From Krasilnikovia cinnamomea (GTDB taxonomy: Bacteria > Actinomycetota > Actinomycetes > Mycobacteriales > Micromonosporaceae), in contig NZ_SHKY01000001.1 in the NCBI RefSeq assembly GCF_004217545.1, positions 3,534,001 through 3,598,000 on the forward strand: DNA of 64,000 nucleotides, written 5' to 3'. Made by a program: the position numbers and the translations under genes. Below are positions 15,986 to 24,668 of this stretch, one piece after another. Position 1 is the first letter of the stretch; each line of letters begins with the position of its first letter. The notes below the pieces were generated by a model, which made no database searches, was not told the DNA's origin, and worked only from the letters and a program-made list of their open reading frames with translations.

Positions 15986-17092
15986 GCCGCACACCCCGAG
16001 CTGCTGAACCTGTTCAACCGGGGGAACCAGGCCACCGGCCGGCAACGGCAGGCGCTGGCGGCGGCCGTCGTCGGCTACGCCCGACACCTCCTCGGCGACG
16101 ACCCGGTGCCGTGGGAGCCGATCGCCACCCGCATCGCGCACAAGCACGCGTCGCTCGGCATCACGCCCGCGCAGTACCCGATCGTCGGCCGGCACCTGAT
16201 GGCCGCGGTCGGCGAGGTGCTCGGGGCCGCGGTCACCCCGGAGGTCGCCCGCGCCTGGGACGAGGTCTACTGGCTGTTCGCCTGCGAACTCGTCGCCCGC
16301 GAGGCACGGCTCTACCACGCCGCCGGGGTGGACGACCCCGCTCAGGCCTGGCGCGACTGGCAGGTCGCCGAGCGGACCGCCGAAGCAGACGACGTCGTCT
16401 CGCTGACCCTCGCGCCGTCGGACGGGTCGGCGGCGGGCACGTTCGTGCCGGGACAGTACGTCTCCGTCGCGGTGGATCTCGGCGGCGGGGCGGGACGGCA
16501 GATCCGCCAGTACAGCCTGTCCGGAGCGCCCGGCCTGCCCACCTGGCAGATCACGGTCAAGCGGGTACGCGCACGCGCGGGCGGCCCGGACGGCGTCGTC
16601 TCCACGTACCTGCACGAGCGGGTCGGCGTGGGTGACCGGCTGCGGTTGAGCCCGCCGTTCGGTGACGTCAGCAGCGTCGGCGGAGACGGTCCGCTACTGC
16701 TGGTCAGCGCGGGCATCGGGGTCACCCCGGCGATGTCGGCGTTGCAGGATCTCGCGCGCCGCGACCCGGGCCGCGACGTGGTGCTGGTGCATGCCGACCG
16801 CACCGGCACCGCGCACCCGCTGCGCAGGCACCTGCCCGCCCTCAGCCGGGCCATGCCCCGGTTGCGGCTGGATCTCTGGTACGAGCACGGCGACGCCGAC
16901 ATCGCCACCGGCGCCCGGGTGAACTCCGGGCGGGTCGACCCCGAACGCATCCCGCTGCCCGAGGGCGCCGACGTGCACCTCTGCGGGCCGTTGCCGTTCA
17001 TGAATCACGTCCGTGCCGGGCTGCTGCGCCGTGGGGTGCCGGGCGACCGGATCGCGTACGAGGTGTTCGGGCCGGAGCTGCTCACCGCCTGA
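15887..17092 (+). CDS. hmp: Flavohemoglobin, nitric oxide dioxygenase
   Basis: A protein of 401 residues from GTG 15887 (AAGGAG 4 bases upstream). It converts NO and O2 to nitrate using NAD(P)H and protects the cell from nitrosative stress. Residues 1-140 are the globin domain, with the B10 Tyr region FYARMF (Tyr29) and the proximal His in RIAHKHASLGI (His87). Residues 150-255 are the FAD domain (RQIRQYSLSG). Residues 265-400 are the NAD domain (LLLVSAGIGVTPAMSAL; VHLCGPLPFMNHV). Length is standard. It ends 11 bases inside the convergent next gene. Leader features are described separately. Confidence 0.93.
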   Translation: MLNPTSAAVVRATLPAVRDHAEEITGAFYARMFAAHPELLNLFNRGNQATGRQRQALAAAVVGYARHLLGDDPVPWEPIATRIAHKHASLGITPAQYPIVGRHLMAAVGEVLGAAVTPEVARAWDEVYWLFACELVAREARLYHAAGVDDPAQAWRDWQVAERTAEADDVVSLTLAPSDGSAAGTFVPGQYVSVAVDLGGGAGRQIRQYSLSGAPGLPTWQITVKRVRARAGGPDGVVSTYLHERVGVGDRLRLSPPFGDVSSVGGDGPLLLVSAGIGVTPAMSALQDLARRDPGRDVVLVHADRTGTAHPLRRHLPALSRAMPRLRLDLWYEHGDADIATGARVNSGRVDPERIPLPEGADVHLCGPLPFMNHVRAGLLRRGVPGDRIAYEVFGPELLTA

Positions 17093-17633
17093 GCGAGCGC
17101 GGCGGCACACCGGAGGCGGTCAGCAACTGTGCGATGACCGCACCAGCGTCGCGGCTCGCGTCGATGGTCACCGCGCCGCGTCCGCGCCATGCGTGCGTGA
17201 ACTCCCGGTAGTAGGTGTCTGCGGCTTCCGCCGTCGCACCGGCACGGCCGAAGTCGTTGCCGACGCGGTCGCGCAACCGGTGCCGCATCGTCTCCAGGTC
17301 GATGTCGAGCAGGAACACGGTGTCGAAGCGGTCGGCCAGCTCGGCCGCGTTGGCCGCGTACCCGCACAACCATGCCGCCGGGCCCGCGTCACCCGCGACC
17401 TCGGCGGCGACGATCTCGTCCAGGCGCGCCGGATCCCAGCTCCACCGGTGCGCGGCGAGCCAGGCTGCGTCCGGTGCGGCGGGCCGAACGGCGCGCCGCC
17501 CGGCGGCGTCGGTCCAGGCGCACAGCCGTGGGTCCGCGTCGAGGCTGATCGCCCGGTGGCCCCGGTCGCGGAGCCCGCGCACGACGGTGGACTTGCCGGC
17601 GCCGGTTGCCCCGGTCACCAGAAACACCAGCAC
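17082..17633 (-). CDS. P-loop small kinase-like ATPase
   Basis: A protein of 183 residues from GTG 17633. The Walker A motif GATGAGKST is at residues 8-16, and VFLLDIDLETMRHRL forms the Walker B/LID-like region near residue 105. Layout and size resemble AAA_18/nucleoside-kinase-like P-loop proteins that phosphorylate small molecules. The DADPRL near residue 33 may bind substrate. The substrate is unknown. Its last codons overlap the end of hmp tail to tail by 11 bases. The VWA gene at 17674 follows on the same strand, reading towards it. Confidence 0.7.
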   Translation of the reverse strand: MLVFLVTGATGAGKSTVVRGLRDRGHRAISLDADPRLCAWTDAAGRRAVRPAAPDAAWLAAHRWSWDPARLDEIVAAEVAGDAGPAAWLCGYAANAAELADRFDTVFLLDIDLETMRHRLRDRVGNDFGRAGATAEAADTYYREFTHAWRGRGAVTIDASRDAGAVIAQLLTASGVPPRSLRR

Positions 17634-17673
17634 GGCCCCACTGTCCCACAGCCCCCGGCGGGGCGTGCGCGGC

Positions 17674-19455
17674 TCAGCTGGGTGCGTGCGCGGCGAGGAA
17701 CGCCTGGGCCATCGCCGCGGCCACGTCGGCCGGGTCGGTGGCCGCCACGGCCGTGCCGCCGGTGGTGCGGGCCATCGCGGTCAGCGCGTTCATGTCCGCG
17801 TTCGCGCCGTAGCCCACCGCGATGATCGGTACGGGGCGGCGCGGATCGTTGGCCGCCTTCAGCTGTTCGCCGAACGTGGCGGAATCCATCGCGAACCGCG
17901 ACTGCTCGTCCTTGCCGTCGGTGAGCACCACGACGAGAGTGACCGTGCCGGGCGCGGCGCGTTCCCGCATCATCGCCTGGCCGTCCAGCACGGACCGGAA
18001 CAGCGGAGTTCCGGAGTTCGGCAGGGGACGGTAACCGGCGATGCCCCCGCTGAGGATCTCGCGGCGGGTCTTGCCGCCGACCTTCGCGGTGATCGGGCCG
18101 AGCGGGATGACCTCCTGGTGGGCGGGGCTGGCCGCCGTCGGCGTGCCGAACTGCCACAGGCCGATCGTGGTGTCGTCGCCGAAGAGCTGGCTGACGCTGA
18201 GGCCGGTCTCGCGCAGCAGCGCGGCCTTCGTGGTGCTCTGTCCGGCCTTGTCGGTGATCTTCTGGTTCATCGACCCCGAACCGTCGATCATCACGAGCAC
18301 CTGGGACTTCAGCGTCCTGTACTGCGCCCACTGCAACGCGGGACCGAGCAGGCCGTCCACCCGCCCCGGCAAGGGCAGGGCGTGCGGCGTCGCGGCCACC
18401 CGGAACCCGGCGGCGGTGAGCGCCTCCGGCTCGATCGCCGCGCGCAGGCGCTCGGCCAGGTCGCGGTGGGTGGCGGTCGCCGAGATCGCGTACGGGTAGT
18501 CGGCCTCGGCCGGGCCGTCGGCCGGAACCATTCCGGTGAGCTCCACCGCGTGCGTGCCCCGCCGGTACGCGGACAACTGCTGCTCGGTGGTCGGCACCAC
18601 CCCGATGTCCTGGACGGCGCCGGTCGCCGCCTGGTGCAGCAGCGCGGCCGGGTCGGCGGTCGGATTCTGCAGGCGGCTGCGCAGGGTCAGCGCCCGCAGT
18701 TGGGCGATTCCCGGGTCCTTCGTGGTGCGGGCCATCGCCTGGTGCACCGCGTACACGGCGAGGATGCCGGTGGTGTCGCGCAGCGGGTCCGCCATGGACA
18801 CCCGGGCGATGCGGTGCTTGGCGACCCCGTCGACCAGGGCGGCCCAGGAGGCCTCACCCCGTACGGTGAACTGCTCGGCCGTGGCGGCGGAGGCGGCCAG
18901 GACGATCGGGGAGAACGCCAGCGGCGTGCCCTCGGCGGTGTACCGCGCGCCGTCCGCCGCCGCGATGCGCAGCCAGGCGCTGCTCGACGGGATCCACACG
19001 TCCGGTTTCGGCGTCGCGGCCTGTGTCGCCGCCGGGGTCTGCGCCCAGACCGTGATCGGGCCGCAGTCCGCGCCACCGGGGTTGACCTTGCGCGCCGCCG
19101 CCTGGATCACCGGAGCGATCTCGGGCGCGGCGGCCACCCGCAGACCGGCCTCCGGGCAGGCCAGCGCGGCCGGGACGACCGCGTCGCCGGGTGCGCCGTC
19201 GTGCCGCAGCAAGCTGACCGCGCCGCCGGTCGCCGCCGCGAGGAGCACGACGACGGACGCGGCGAAGATCCGGCGGCGCACGATGACGCGGGGCAGTCTG
19301 GGCCGCGTCCGGCCGAGGCGCCGGCGGCGGATCGAGCGCAGCACCAGCGCCCCCAGCAGCAGCAGGATCGGTACGGCGCCGCCGACGGAGAACCACAGTG
19401 CGGCGACGAACAATTCGCTGTCACCGTCCGGCCAGGCCGCGATCACGGTCGCCAT
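17674..19455 (-). CDS. Membrane-anchored VWA protein with solute-binding-like domain
   Basis: A protein of 593 residues from ATG 19455. Two transmembrane helices lie near residues 15-38 and 70-90 with a basic stretch between (RSIRRRRLGRTRPRLPRVIVRR). Residues 100-340 resemble an extracellular type 2 solute-binding domain (CPEAGLRVAAAPEIAPVIQ, DVWIPSSSAWLRIA). Residues 380-593 are a von Willebrand A domain with a complete MIDAS: DGSGSM (Asp391, Ser393, Ser395) and later LTDGKDE. The VWA part should bind a ligand or partner through a metal ion outside the membrane. This binding-domain/VWA fusion is widespread in actinomycetes; its biological role is not settled and I cannot add to it from context. 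Confidence 0.8.
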   Translation of the reverse strand: MATVIAAWPDGDSELFVAALWFSVGGAVPILLLLGALVLRSIRRRRLGRTRPRLPRVIVRRRIFAASVVVLLAAATGGAVSLLRHDGAPGDAVVPAALACPEAGLRVAAAPEIAPVIQAAARKVNPGGADCGPITVWAQTPAATQAATPKPDVWIPSSSAWLRIAAADGARYTAEGTPLAFSPIVLAASAATAEQFTVRGEASWAALVDGVAKHRIARVSMADPLRDTTGILAVYAVHQAMARTTKDPGIAQLRALTLRSRLQNPTADPAALLHQAATGAVQDIGVVPTTEQQLSAYRRGTHAVELTGMVPADGPAEADYPYAISATATHRDLAERLRAAIEPEALTAAGFRVAATPHALPLPGRVDGLLGPALQWAQYRTLKSQVLVMIDGSGSMNQKITDKAGQSTTKAALLRETGLSVSQLFGDDTTIGLWQFGTPTAASPAHQEVIPLGPITAKVGGKTRREILSGGIAGYRPLPNSGTPLFRSVLDGQAMMRERAAPGTVTLVVVLTDGKDEQSRFAMDSATFGEQLKAANDPRRPVPIIAVGYGANADMNALTAMARTTGGTAVAATDPADVAAAMAQAFLAAHAPS

Positions 19456-19715
19456 CTGTTGATTCCGCCTTCGTCCAGATCTCGGGCGCGAACGGTCCCG
19501 ATGGATCCTGTCGATTGCGTACCTGCGAAATGGACCGTGGCGCAGCCGGAAGATAGCAGACCGCCATCAATGACCTGGACGCTGTGTGTCGGCGCTCGTT
19601 GTTCGTCACACGATCCACTGTGGATCGGTGAATCAGCTCACTCTCGACGCGGGTCCGAATCCGCGCGCGCGCAGAATCGCCGCCAGCCGCTGCCTACGGG
19701 TGCGGCGGCCCCCGA

Positions 19716-20897
19716 TCAGGTGAGCAGGACCGGAAGCGAGGCCAGACCTCGGGTACGGAACGACGGCCGCCACCCAAGCTCCGCGTCGGGTACGGCGAGC
19801 CGCAGCGCCGGAAAGCGGCGCACCACGGTGCCGATGGCCACGTCCAACTCCGTGCGGGCCAGCGACGCGGCCAGGCAGAAGTGGATGCCGTGCCCGAAGG
19901 TCAGGTGGCTACCGGAGCGCTGCGGATCCACCGCCTCCGGGGCGGGGAACTCGGCGGGGTCACGGTTGGCGGCGGCCACCACGAGCAGCACCGTCTCGCC
20001 GCGCGGGATCGGCACCCCGCCGATCGTGAGGTCCTCGACGGGGAAGCGCCGCAGCACCACGGGCGAGGGCGGCTCCAGCCGCAGCAGTTCCTCGATCGTC
20101 GCGGTGAGCCGTGCCGGGTCGGCGCGGACCTGGGCCAGCACCTCCGGGTGGCGCAGCAGGGTCAACAGGCCGGTGCCGATGGCGTGCACCGTGTTCTCGT
20201 AACCGGCCAGCAGCAGCAGGAACGCCAGGGAGGTCAGCTCGTGCTCGCTGAGCCGGTCGCCGTCGTCGCGCACGGCGATCAGCGCGGACAGCAGGTCGTC
20301 GCCCGGTTCGGCGCGCTTGGCCGCCAGCAGCTTCTCCAGGTACGCGTGGATCGCGCCGACCGCGCGCGCCGCGGCGGCACGGTCGTGTGCGGGCGGCGTC
20401 ATCATCGTGTCGGTCCAGGACCGGAACTCGTCGCGGTCGGCCGCGGGAACCCCCAGCAGCTCACAGATGACGGCCACCGGCAGCGGGCCGGCGTAGTCGC
20501 GGACGAGGTCGGCGGAGCCCCGCGCCGCCGCCGCGTCGAGGAGCGCGTCGGCGGTCTCCTGGATGCGGGGCCGCAGGCTCTCCACCCGGCGCGGGGTGAA
20601 CGCCTGGGACACCAGCCGCCGCACCCGGGTGTGGTCGGGCGGGTCCATGTTGCCCAGGTTGGCGTCCAATGCCGATGGCAGGGAGAAACCCTGCCAGCTG
20701 CCGTCGCCGTTGCGCTTGTCCAGCGACAGCCGTTGGTCGGCGAGTGCGGCGCGGACGTCGGAGTACCGGGTCACGAGCCACACGGGGGAGCCGTCGGGCA
20801 GCCGCACGCGACAGACCGGGGCCTGCACTCTGAGCTGCTCATACGTCGGGTACGGATCGCGGAGGAAGTCCGCGTCGACCGGCAGTGCCGCCGTCAT
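19716..20897 (-). CDS. Cytochrome P450
   Basis: A protein of 393 residues from ATG 20897 (MTAALPVDADFLRDPYPTYEQL). The frame stays open upstream through an unusual tandem repeat, but that start is less likely. Motifs: I-helix LLAGYENTVHAIG (about 225), ExxR in EELLRLEPPSPVVLRR (about 275) and the haem loop FGHGIHFCLAASLAR with ligand Cys341. It is a bacterial class I monooxygenase that needs a ferredoxin and reductase, neither of which is encoded nearby. The isolated position, without a biosynthetic cluster, leaves the substrate open. Confidence 0.93.
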   Translation of the reverse strand: MTAALPVDADFLRDPYPTYEQLRVQAPVCRVRLPDGSPVWLVTRYSDVRAALADQRLSLDKRNGDGSWQGFSLPSALDANLGNMDPPDHTRVRRLVSQAFTPRRVESLRPRIQETADALLDAAAARGSADLVRDYAGPLPVAVICELLGVPAADRDEFRSWTDTMMTPPAHDRAAAARAVGAIHAYLEKLLAAKRAEPGDDLLSALIAVRDDGDRLSEHELTSLAFLLLLAGYENTVHAIGTGLLTLLRHPEVLAQVRADPARLTATIEELLRLEPPSPVVLRRFPVEDLTIGGVPIPRGETVLLVVAAANRDPAEFPAPEAVDPQRSGSHLTFGHGIHFCLAASLARTELDVAIGTVVRRFPALRLAVPDAELGWRPSFRTRGLASLPVLLT

Positions 20898-20919
20898 CTC
20901 GCCCACACACCCCCACATG

Positions 20920-20955
20920 TCGGCGCAGTGACATGAGTCGGCGCAGTGACATGAA
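20920..20955. repeat. Two tandem 18-bp units upstream of the P450 gene
   Basis: TCGGCGCAGTGACATGAG (20920-20937) is repeated with one change at 20938-20955. It lies 23-58 bases upstream of the P450 start. It could be a regulatory array, or simple slippage. If translated it would give CHCAD twice, which argues that it is not coding. Confidence 0.6.
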
Positions 20956-20989
20956 AGGCCGGGCATCCACGGGGGAAGATGCCCGGCCT
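20956..20989. terminator. Perfect 12-bp hairpin in a divergent intergenic region
   Basis: AGGCCGGGCATC (20956-20967) pairs perfectly with 20978-20989 around a 10-base loop. On the minus strand it is followed by TTT, so it looks like a terminator or attenuator reading towards the P450 gene, 59 bases ahead of its start. No annotated gene ends there. Confidence 0.55.
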
Positions 20990-20997
20990 CCCGCATA

Positions 20998-21309
20998 TGG
21001 AATCACACCCGGTGCCGATCCCGCTACCCGGGCCCCCGGCTGATTCCGGCCGGACCCTCGTGGACGGCCGGGCGGCGGCGGTCCGGCGGGGACCCTCCGC
21101 AGCGCGCGGCCGATCGGGGATTTGGCCACGCGATTTCCGGCCTGGTGCGGCGGGAACTCATCGGGATTGACTCCTGACCGCAATGCGTACGAAATAGAAA
21201 TCGGACGTTCGCCGGGGCCTGTGAGCCGGTGTGGGACGGTTACCGCTAAGGTGCCTGCAATAGGTTTCTTCCTGAGCATGTAACGCCCGTCCGGTGGAGT
21301 GATAAGAGC
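20998..21309. other. Intergenic region upstream of lsr2, 312 bases
   Basis: It lies between the P450 hairpin and lsr2. Its right half is relatively A+T-rich for this genome (around 21160-21290) and must contain the lsr2 promoter. TTGACT at 21167-21172 is a possible -35 element, but no convincing -10 lies at the right distance. GGTGGAG at 21293-21299 and AAGAG near 21304 may serve as ribosome binding site. I see no gene in it. Confidence 0.4.
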
Positions 21310-21660
21310 ATGGCTAAGCAGATTGTTACCGTTTTGACCGATGACCTTGATGGCGGCGAGGCGGACCGTACGGTGGAGTTCGCGCTGGACGGCGTGAACT
21401 ACACCATCGATTTGTCGGACCGGAACACGGGGAAGCTTCGTAAGGCGCTGGAGCCGTATATCACCGCGGGCACGCGGGTCGGCCGCAGCCAGATCGACAA
21501 CCGTGGCCGTGGCCGGCGTGGCGCCCTGGTGCCGGCCAGCCGGTCCAGCCGCGAGCAGAACCAGGCGATCCGGGAGTGGGCTTCCAAGAACGGTTACGAC
21601 GTGTCCGACCGCGGCCGTATCCCGACCTCGGTGGTGGACGCGTTCAACAGCCAGCGGTGA
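21310..21660 (+). CDS. lsr2: Lsr2-family nucleoid-associated protein
   Basis: A protein of 116 residues from ATG 21310. Residues 1-60 form the dimerisation domain ([24 protein letters not shown] ... [17 protein letters not shown]). Residues 75-116 form the DNA-binding domain ([19 protein letters not shown]). The usual RGR-type AT-hook is present in altered form: RGRGRR lies in the linker near residue 65. Lsr2 bridges A+T-rich DNA and silences foreign or specialised genes in actinobacteria, like H-NS. It stands alone with its own strong terminator. Confidence 0.95.
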   Translation: MAKQIVTVLTDDLDGGEADRTVEFALDGVNYTIDLSDRNTGKLRKALEPYITAGTRVGRSQIDNRGRGRRGALVPASRSSREQNQAIREWASKNGYDVSDRGRIPTSVVDAFNSQR

Positions 21661-21693
21661 ACCGCGCGCCCGCCGATGTGCGGGTGCCGTACC

Positions 21694-21744
21694 CGGCAAA
21701 GGCGGGACCTCGGCCAGGATCGGCCCGGGCTCCCGCCTTTGCCG
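21694..21744 (+). terminator. lsr2 terminator
   Basis: CGGCAAAGGCGGGA (21694-21707) pairs perfectly over 14 bp with TCCCGCCTTTGCCG (21731-21744); the 23-base loop holds a further small stem. It lies 34 bases after the lsr2 stop. The remaining bases up to 21927 show nothing I recognise. Confidence 0.8.
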
Positions 21745-21927
21745 TGTGCGTGGCTTTTCCGTGTTATGACACGCCATTGACACTGCTCTAACGTATAGCC
21801 GGGGACGAGATCCTTGCGTCGGTCCACAATTCGCGCAGGTAAGCGTCGGTTCAGGGCCGGTTTCGAGATGCGGAAGTGGAAGACGCTCCGACTGCCCTCG
21901 AACGGGTGAAACGGCCGCGCGGATACC

Positions 21928-22554
21928 TCAGTGCTGCCACCGGTCGTGATGTATCGCGTCCTGCCAGGGGCGGCGCTGCCGCCAGCCGTGGCGTTCCAGG
22001 TCGGGCACCCGTTCGAGGTGGGTGACCGGGCCGAGGCACAGCCAGGCCACGGGTCGGATGTCGGCCGGGATGTCCAGCAGCTTCTGGACGTACGCCTCGC
22101 GGTAGAACGACACCCATCCCACGCCGAGCCGCTCGGCGGTGGCCGCCAGCCACAGGTTCTGAATCGCCAGGCACACCGAGTACAGGCCCGCGTCGGCGAT
22201 GGCGTGCCGGCCGAGTACGGCCGGGCTGCCGCGATCCGGGTCGTAGGTGACCACGATCGACATTGTGGACTCCAGCACCCCGTCGATCTTGATCCGGGAG
22301 AACCGGTCCGCCTGCTCCCCGGCCAGTCCGGCCGCGAAGACGTCGCGCTCCTGCCGCACGTGAGCGTGAAACGCCTCCCGTAGTGCGCGGTCGCGGACCA
22401 GGACGAAGTCCCAGGGTTGCGACAGGCCGACGCTGGGAGCGGCATGGGCGGCGGCCAGCACCCGATCCAGGACCCCGGCCGGGATCGGGGCGCCGGTGAA
22501 CTCGCCCCGTACGTCGCGGCGCTGGTGGATGGCGTCGTACAGCTGGCCGGTCAT
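21928..22554 (-). CDS. bluB: 5,6-dimethylbenzimidazole synthase (BluB), nitroreductase fold
   Basis: A protein of 208 residues from ATG 22554, with GGGAG 8 bases upstream. BluB destroys FMN with O2 to make the lower ligand of vitamin B12. The sequence has the nitroreductase FMN site (YDAIHQRRDVRGEF at residues 5-18, SQPWDFVLVRD near 50), the BluB-type lid and GWVSFYREAYVQKLLDIP near residue 150, then PVAWLCLGPV. These features separate BluB from ordinary nitroreductases. No other cobalamin gene and no cobalamin riboswitch is visible here. Confidence 0.88.
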   Translation of the reverse strand: MTGQLYDAIHQRRDVRGEFTGAPIPAGVLDRVLAAAHAAPSVGLSQPWDFVLVRDRALREAFHAHVRQERDVFAAGLAGEQADRFSRIKIDGVLESTMSIVVTYDPDRGSPAVLGRHAIADAGLYSVCLAIQNLWLAATAERLGVGWVSFYREAYVQKLLDIPADIRPVAWLCLGPVTHLERVPDLERHGWRQRRPWQDAIHHDRWQH

Positions 22555-22679
22555 CGGCACACTCCCAGAGTCTTCCTCGGCGGATTCAGGTCCAGCTATG
22601 CATACCGGATCTACCGCGCCTGTCTGCTGGAAGCGGACCGTCCCGGCTGGCATGCTCTTGTGGGCGGGAAAGAGCGCTC

Positions 22680-23873
22680 ATGTCGCAGCGTGCCGAGGCG
22701 CCGGTTCATCCCAACGGGCTGCTCACCGCCGCACGGCGGAGACTGCCATCGCCGGTACGTCCAGGCAGATGTATGTCGCGCAGGGAACTGGCCGACGCGC
22801 TCGATCTCGGCTTCTTCAATCCTCGGTCCACCCCCGACGACGCTAGGCCGTGCCAGGTGTCCGGACTGGTCGCGGATGAGACGCCGACCACGTCGGTTGC
22901 CAGCCGGGACGATCGCCTCGTCGAGGTGTTGCGGCGCGTCGATCGGCTCAATCGGGAGGTCGATCCGTACCTCATCCATCAGCTCCGTGAGCGGGTCATC
23001 GACGTCACGGCCCGGTACGAGCAGTTCGATCATGCCGAGATCTGTCCCGCACTTGAGGCGCAAAGAATGTTGATCATCGAACTCCTTGACCAAGGCAACC
23101 ACCCTGGGCAGCGTCAACAGCTGTTCGACGTCGCGGCGGGTACCTCCGGCCTGCTCGGCTATCTCGCCCTTGGTCGTGGCGCGTTCCACCTGGCGCGGGC
23201 GTACTGCGCGGAACCTTCAAGCTCGGTGATCTTGCTCGGGCGACTGACCGGCAAGCATGGGTGCGTGGCCTACAGAGCCTCTGCGAGTACTACGCCCAGG
23301 ACTATCACGCTGCGCTGTGTTTCGCCCAGGACGGGCTCGCGTACGCGAATTCCGGTCCGCAGAGCGTGCGACTGGGGGTGAACGGTGTGGCGCGAGCGAG
23401 AGGCAAACTTGGTGACACCGACGGCGTCCGACGCGCGGTCGACACTGCGTACGACTTGCTGGCCCGCAACGAGGCCCCGGACGGGTTCCCGTCCAGCGTG
23501 TCCTTCGGCTGCTACAACCCGGCGCAGACGGCCAGCAATGCCGCCACCGCCTATGTGTCGTTGGGGATGGCTGAGGACGTCGATCGGTACGTCAATCTGG
23601 CGATGCCCGAGGTGACGCGGTCGGGATCAGTGTGGACCCGTTCCCTGGTTCTGATCGACCAAGCCGCCGCTGCGGTATCCGCAGCCACCGGTGACCTGGA
23701 CCGGGCCAGCCGCCTGGCCGATCGACGCGATCGACATCTCGGCCGGGCGGCCGATCGTGGCGGTGCGCCAACGCATGGCGGAACTCGTTCGGCAGGCTAC
23801 GTGGCGATGGGGCAACACGCATCAGATCCGGGCGGTCAGTGACGCATTGGCCAGCAAGGGATCGGGCTGGTGA
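22680..23873 (+). pseudogene. XRE-TPR regulator broken by one deletion and two frameshifts
   Basis: The reading frame begins at ATG 22680 (GGGAAAGAG upstream). SRRELADA runs directly into LDLGFFNPR near 22800, where related regulators have about 50 more residues: most of the helix-turn-helix is deleted. At about 23213 one base is missing (GAACCTTC), which moves the frame so that FKLGD ... QAWVRGLQSLCEYYAQDY continues in another frame. At about 23720 one extra base restores the original frame, giving AIDISAGRPIVAVRQRM and ending at TGA 23871-23873. Each segment matches the conserved TPR part of this regulator type. It can no longer bind DNA. The stop overlaps the next start as GTGA, which shows the original operon link. 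Confidence 0.8.
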
Positions 23874-24544
23874 AGGACGCCGACCGCACCTTGACGGCTG
23901 AAGCCGTCGCGGCGGAGGAACTCCGATGTTTCCGGGAGATCCGACAGCTACGGGATCACTGGGCTGGCGGCGGTGGTCGGCGGGCATATTGCTGGTACCT
24001 GACGTTCGAGGGCTGCACCGAACTGCGGGCCCTGGCAAAGCGCTGCCGAGACCGAACCGCTCTTCGCTACTACGACTTCACACCACCGTCTGAACTACAC
24101 ATGACGCTCGACCGGATAGCGTTCGAAGGCGAGATCCCGCCCGACGTGCTGAGGGCGGTCGCGTCGGCCGCCACCATGGCATGTCGCGGAGTTCCGCCCC
24201 TCGACATCAACATTGGTGGACTCGGGGGTACGCCGGGAGCGATTGGTCTGAGCGTATTTCCGCGTGGACCCGTCCAGCGTCTTCGTGACGCCCTTCGCGC
24301 AGCGACACTGTCGGTGTCGCCTTCCGCTCAGGTCAAGAACTCGGACTTCCGCCCGCATGTTGCGCTGGCGTACTGCAACTCTGATGTGCGCGCGGCTCAC
24401 GCCATTGCTGCGGTCGAACGTTTGAGCACAGTCGGAGCCGTGGCTGTCACGGTCAAACATGTCGCGGTTGTCCTGGTCGAGCGGCGGCAGCGTGCCTACT
24501 CCTGGAACGCGATCACTCAGATTCCCCTGACCGGCGGTGCGTGA
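23870..24544 (+). CDS. 2'-5' RNA ligase-like 2H phosphoesterase
   Basis: A protein of 224 residues from GTG 23870, overlapping the pseudogene stop by 4 bases. The two 2H motifs are ELHMTL (His77) and RPHVAL (His163); the second has Ala where Thr or Ser is usual. Spacing and the strands around them match the LigT/2'-5' RNA ligase superfamily, which acts on 2',3'-cyclic or 2'-5' phosphodiester bonds of RNA or nucleotides. In actinomycetes this enzyme often follows an XRE-TPR regulator, as it did here before the regulator decayed. The altered second motif leaves activity uncertain. Confidence 0.75.
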   Translation: MKDADRTLTAEAVAAEELRCFREIRQLRDHWAGGGGRRAYCWYLTFEGCTELRALAKRCRDRTALRYYDFTPPSELHMTLDRIAFEGEIPPDVLRAVASAATMACRGVPPLDINIGGLGGTPGAIGLSVFPRGPVQRLRDALRAATLSVSPSAQVKNSDFRPHVALAYCNSDVRAAHAIAAVERLSTVGAVAVTVKHVAVVLVERRQRAYSWNAITQIPLTGGA

Positions 24545-24566
24545 CCGCCGCCTCGGCGGCGGTCAC
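24541..24566. terminator. Hairpin overlapping the phosphoesterase stop
   Basis: GTGACCGCCG (24541-24550) pairs perfectly with CGGCGGTCAC (24557-24566) around a 6-base loop. It includes the TGA of the phosphoesterase gene. The convergent zinc-ribbon gene ends 103 bases further right. Confidence 0.65.
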
Positions 24567-24668
24567 GGCGCTTCTCGTCGGAGGAGGCGCATCGAAGTAA
24601 CGCACACGGCGCGGGTGGCGCGGCGATCGTGCAAGCCGACGGATCGCACCAGTCGGGGTGTCCGCCGC

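Noticed and set aside
17082..17092. A possible frameshift or assembly error where hmp and the P-loop gene overlap
   Set aside because: Both C-termini are of normal length for their families; a tail-to-tail overlap of 11 bases is common in compact actinomycete DNA.
20898..20996. An N-terminal extension of the P450 protein through the 18-bp repeats
   Set aside because: It would add two copies of a Cys/His pentapeptide and run into the hairpin; the start at 20897 gives the standard P450 N-terminus.
22680..23873. Programmed frameshifting instead of a pseudogene
   Set aside because: There is no slippery heptamer at either shift point, and the DNA-binding domain is also deleted, which recoding would not explain. 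Sequencing error could account for the shifts but not for the deletion.
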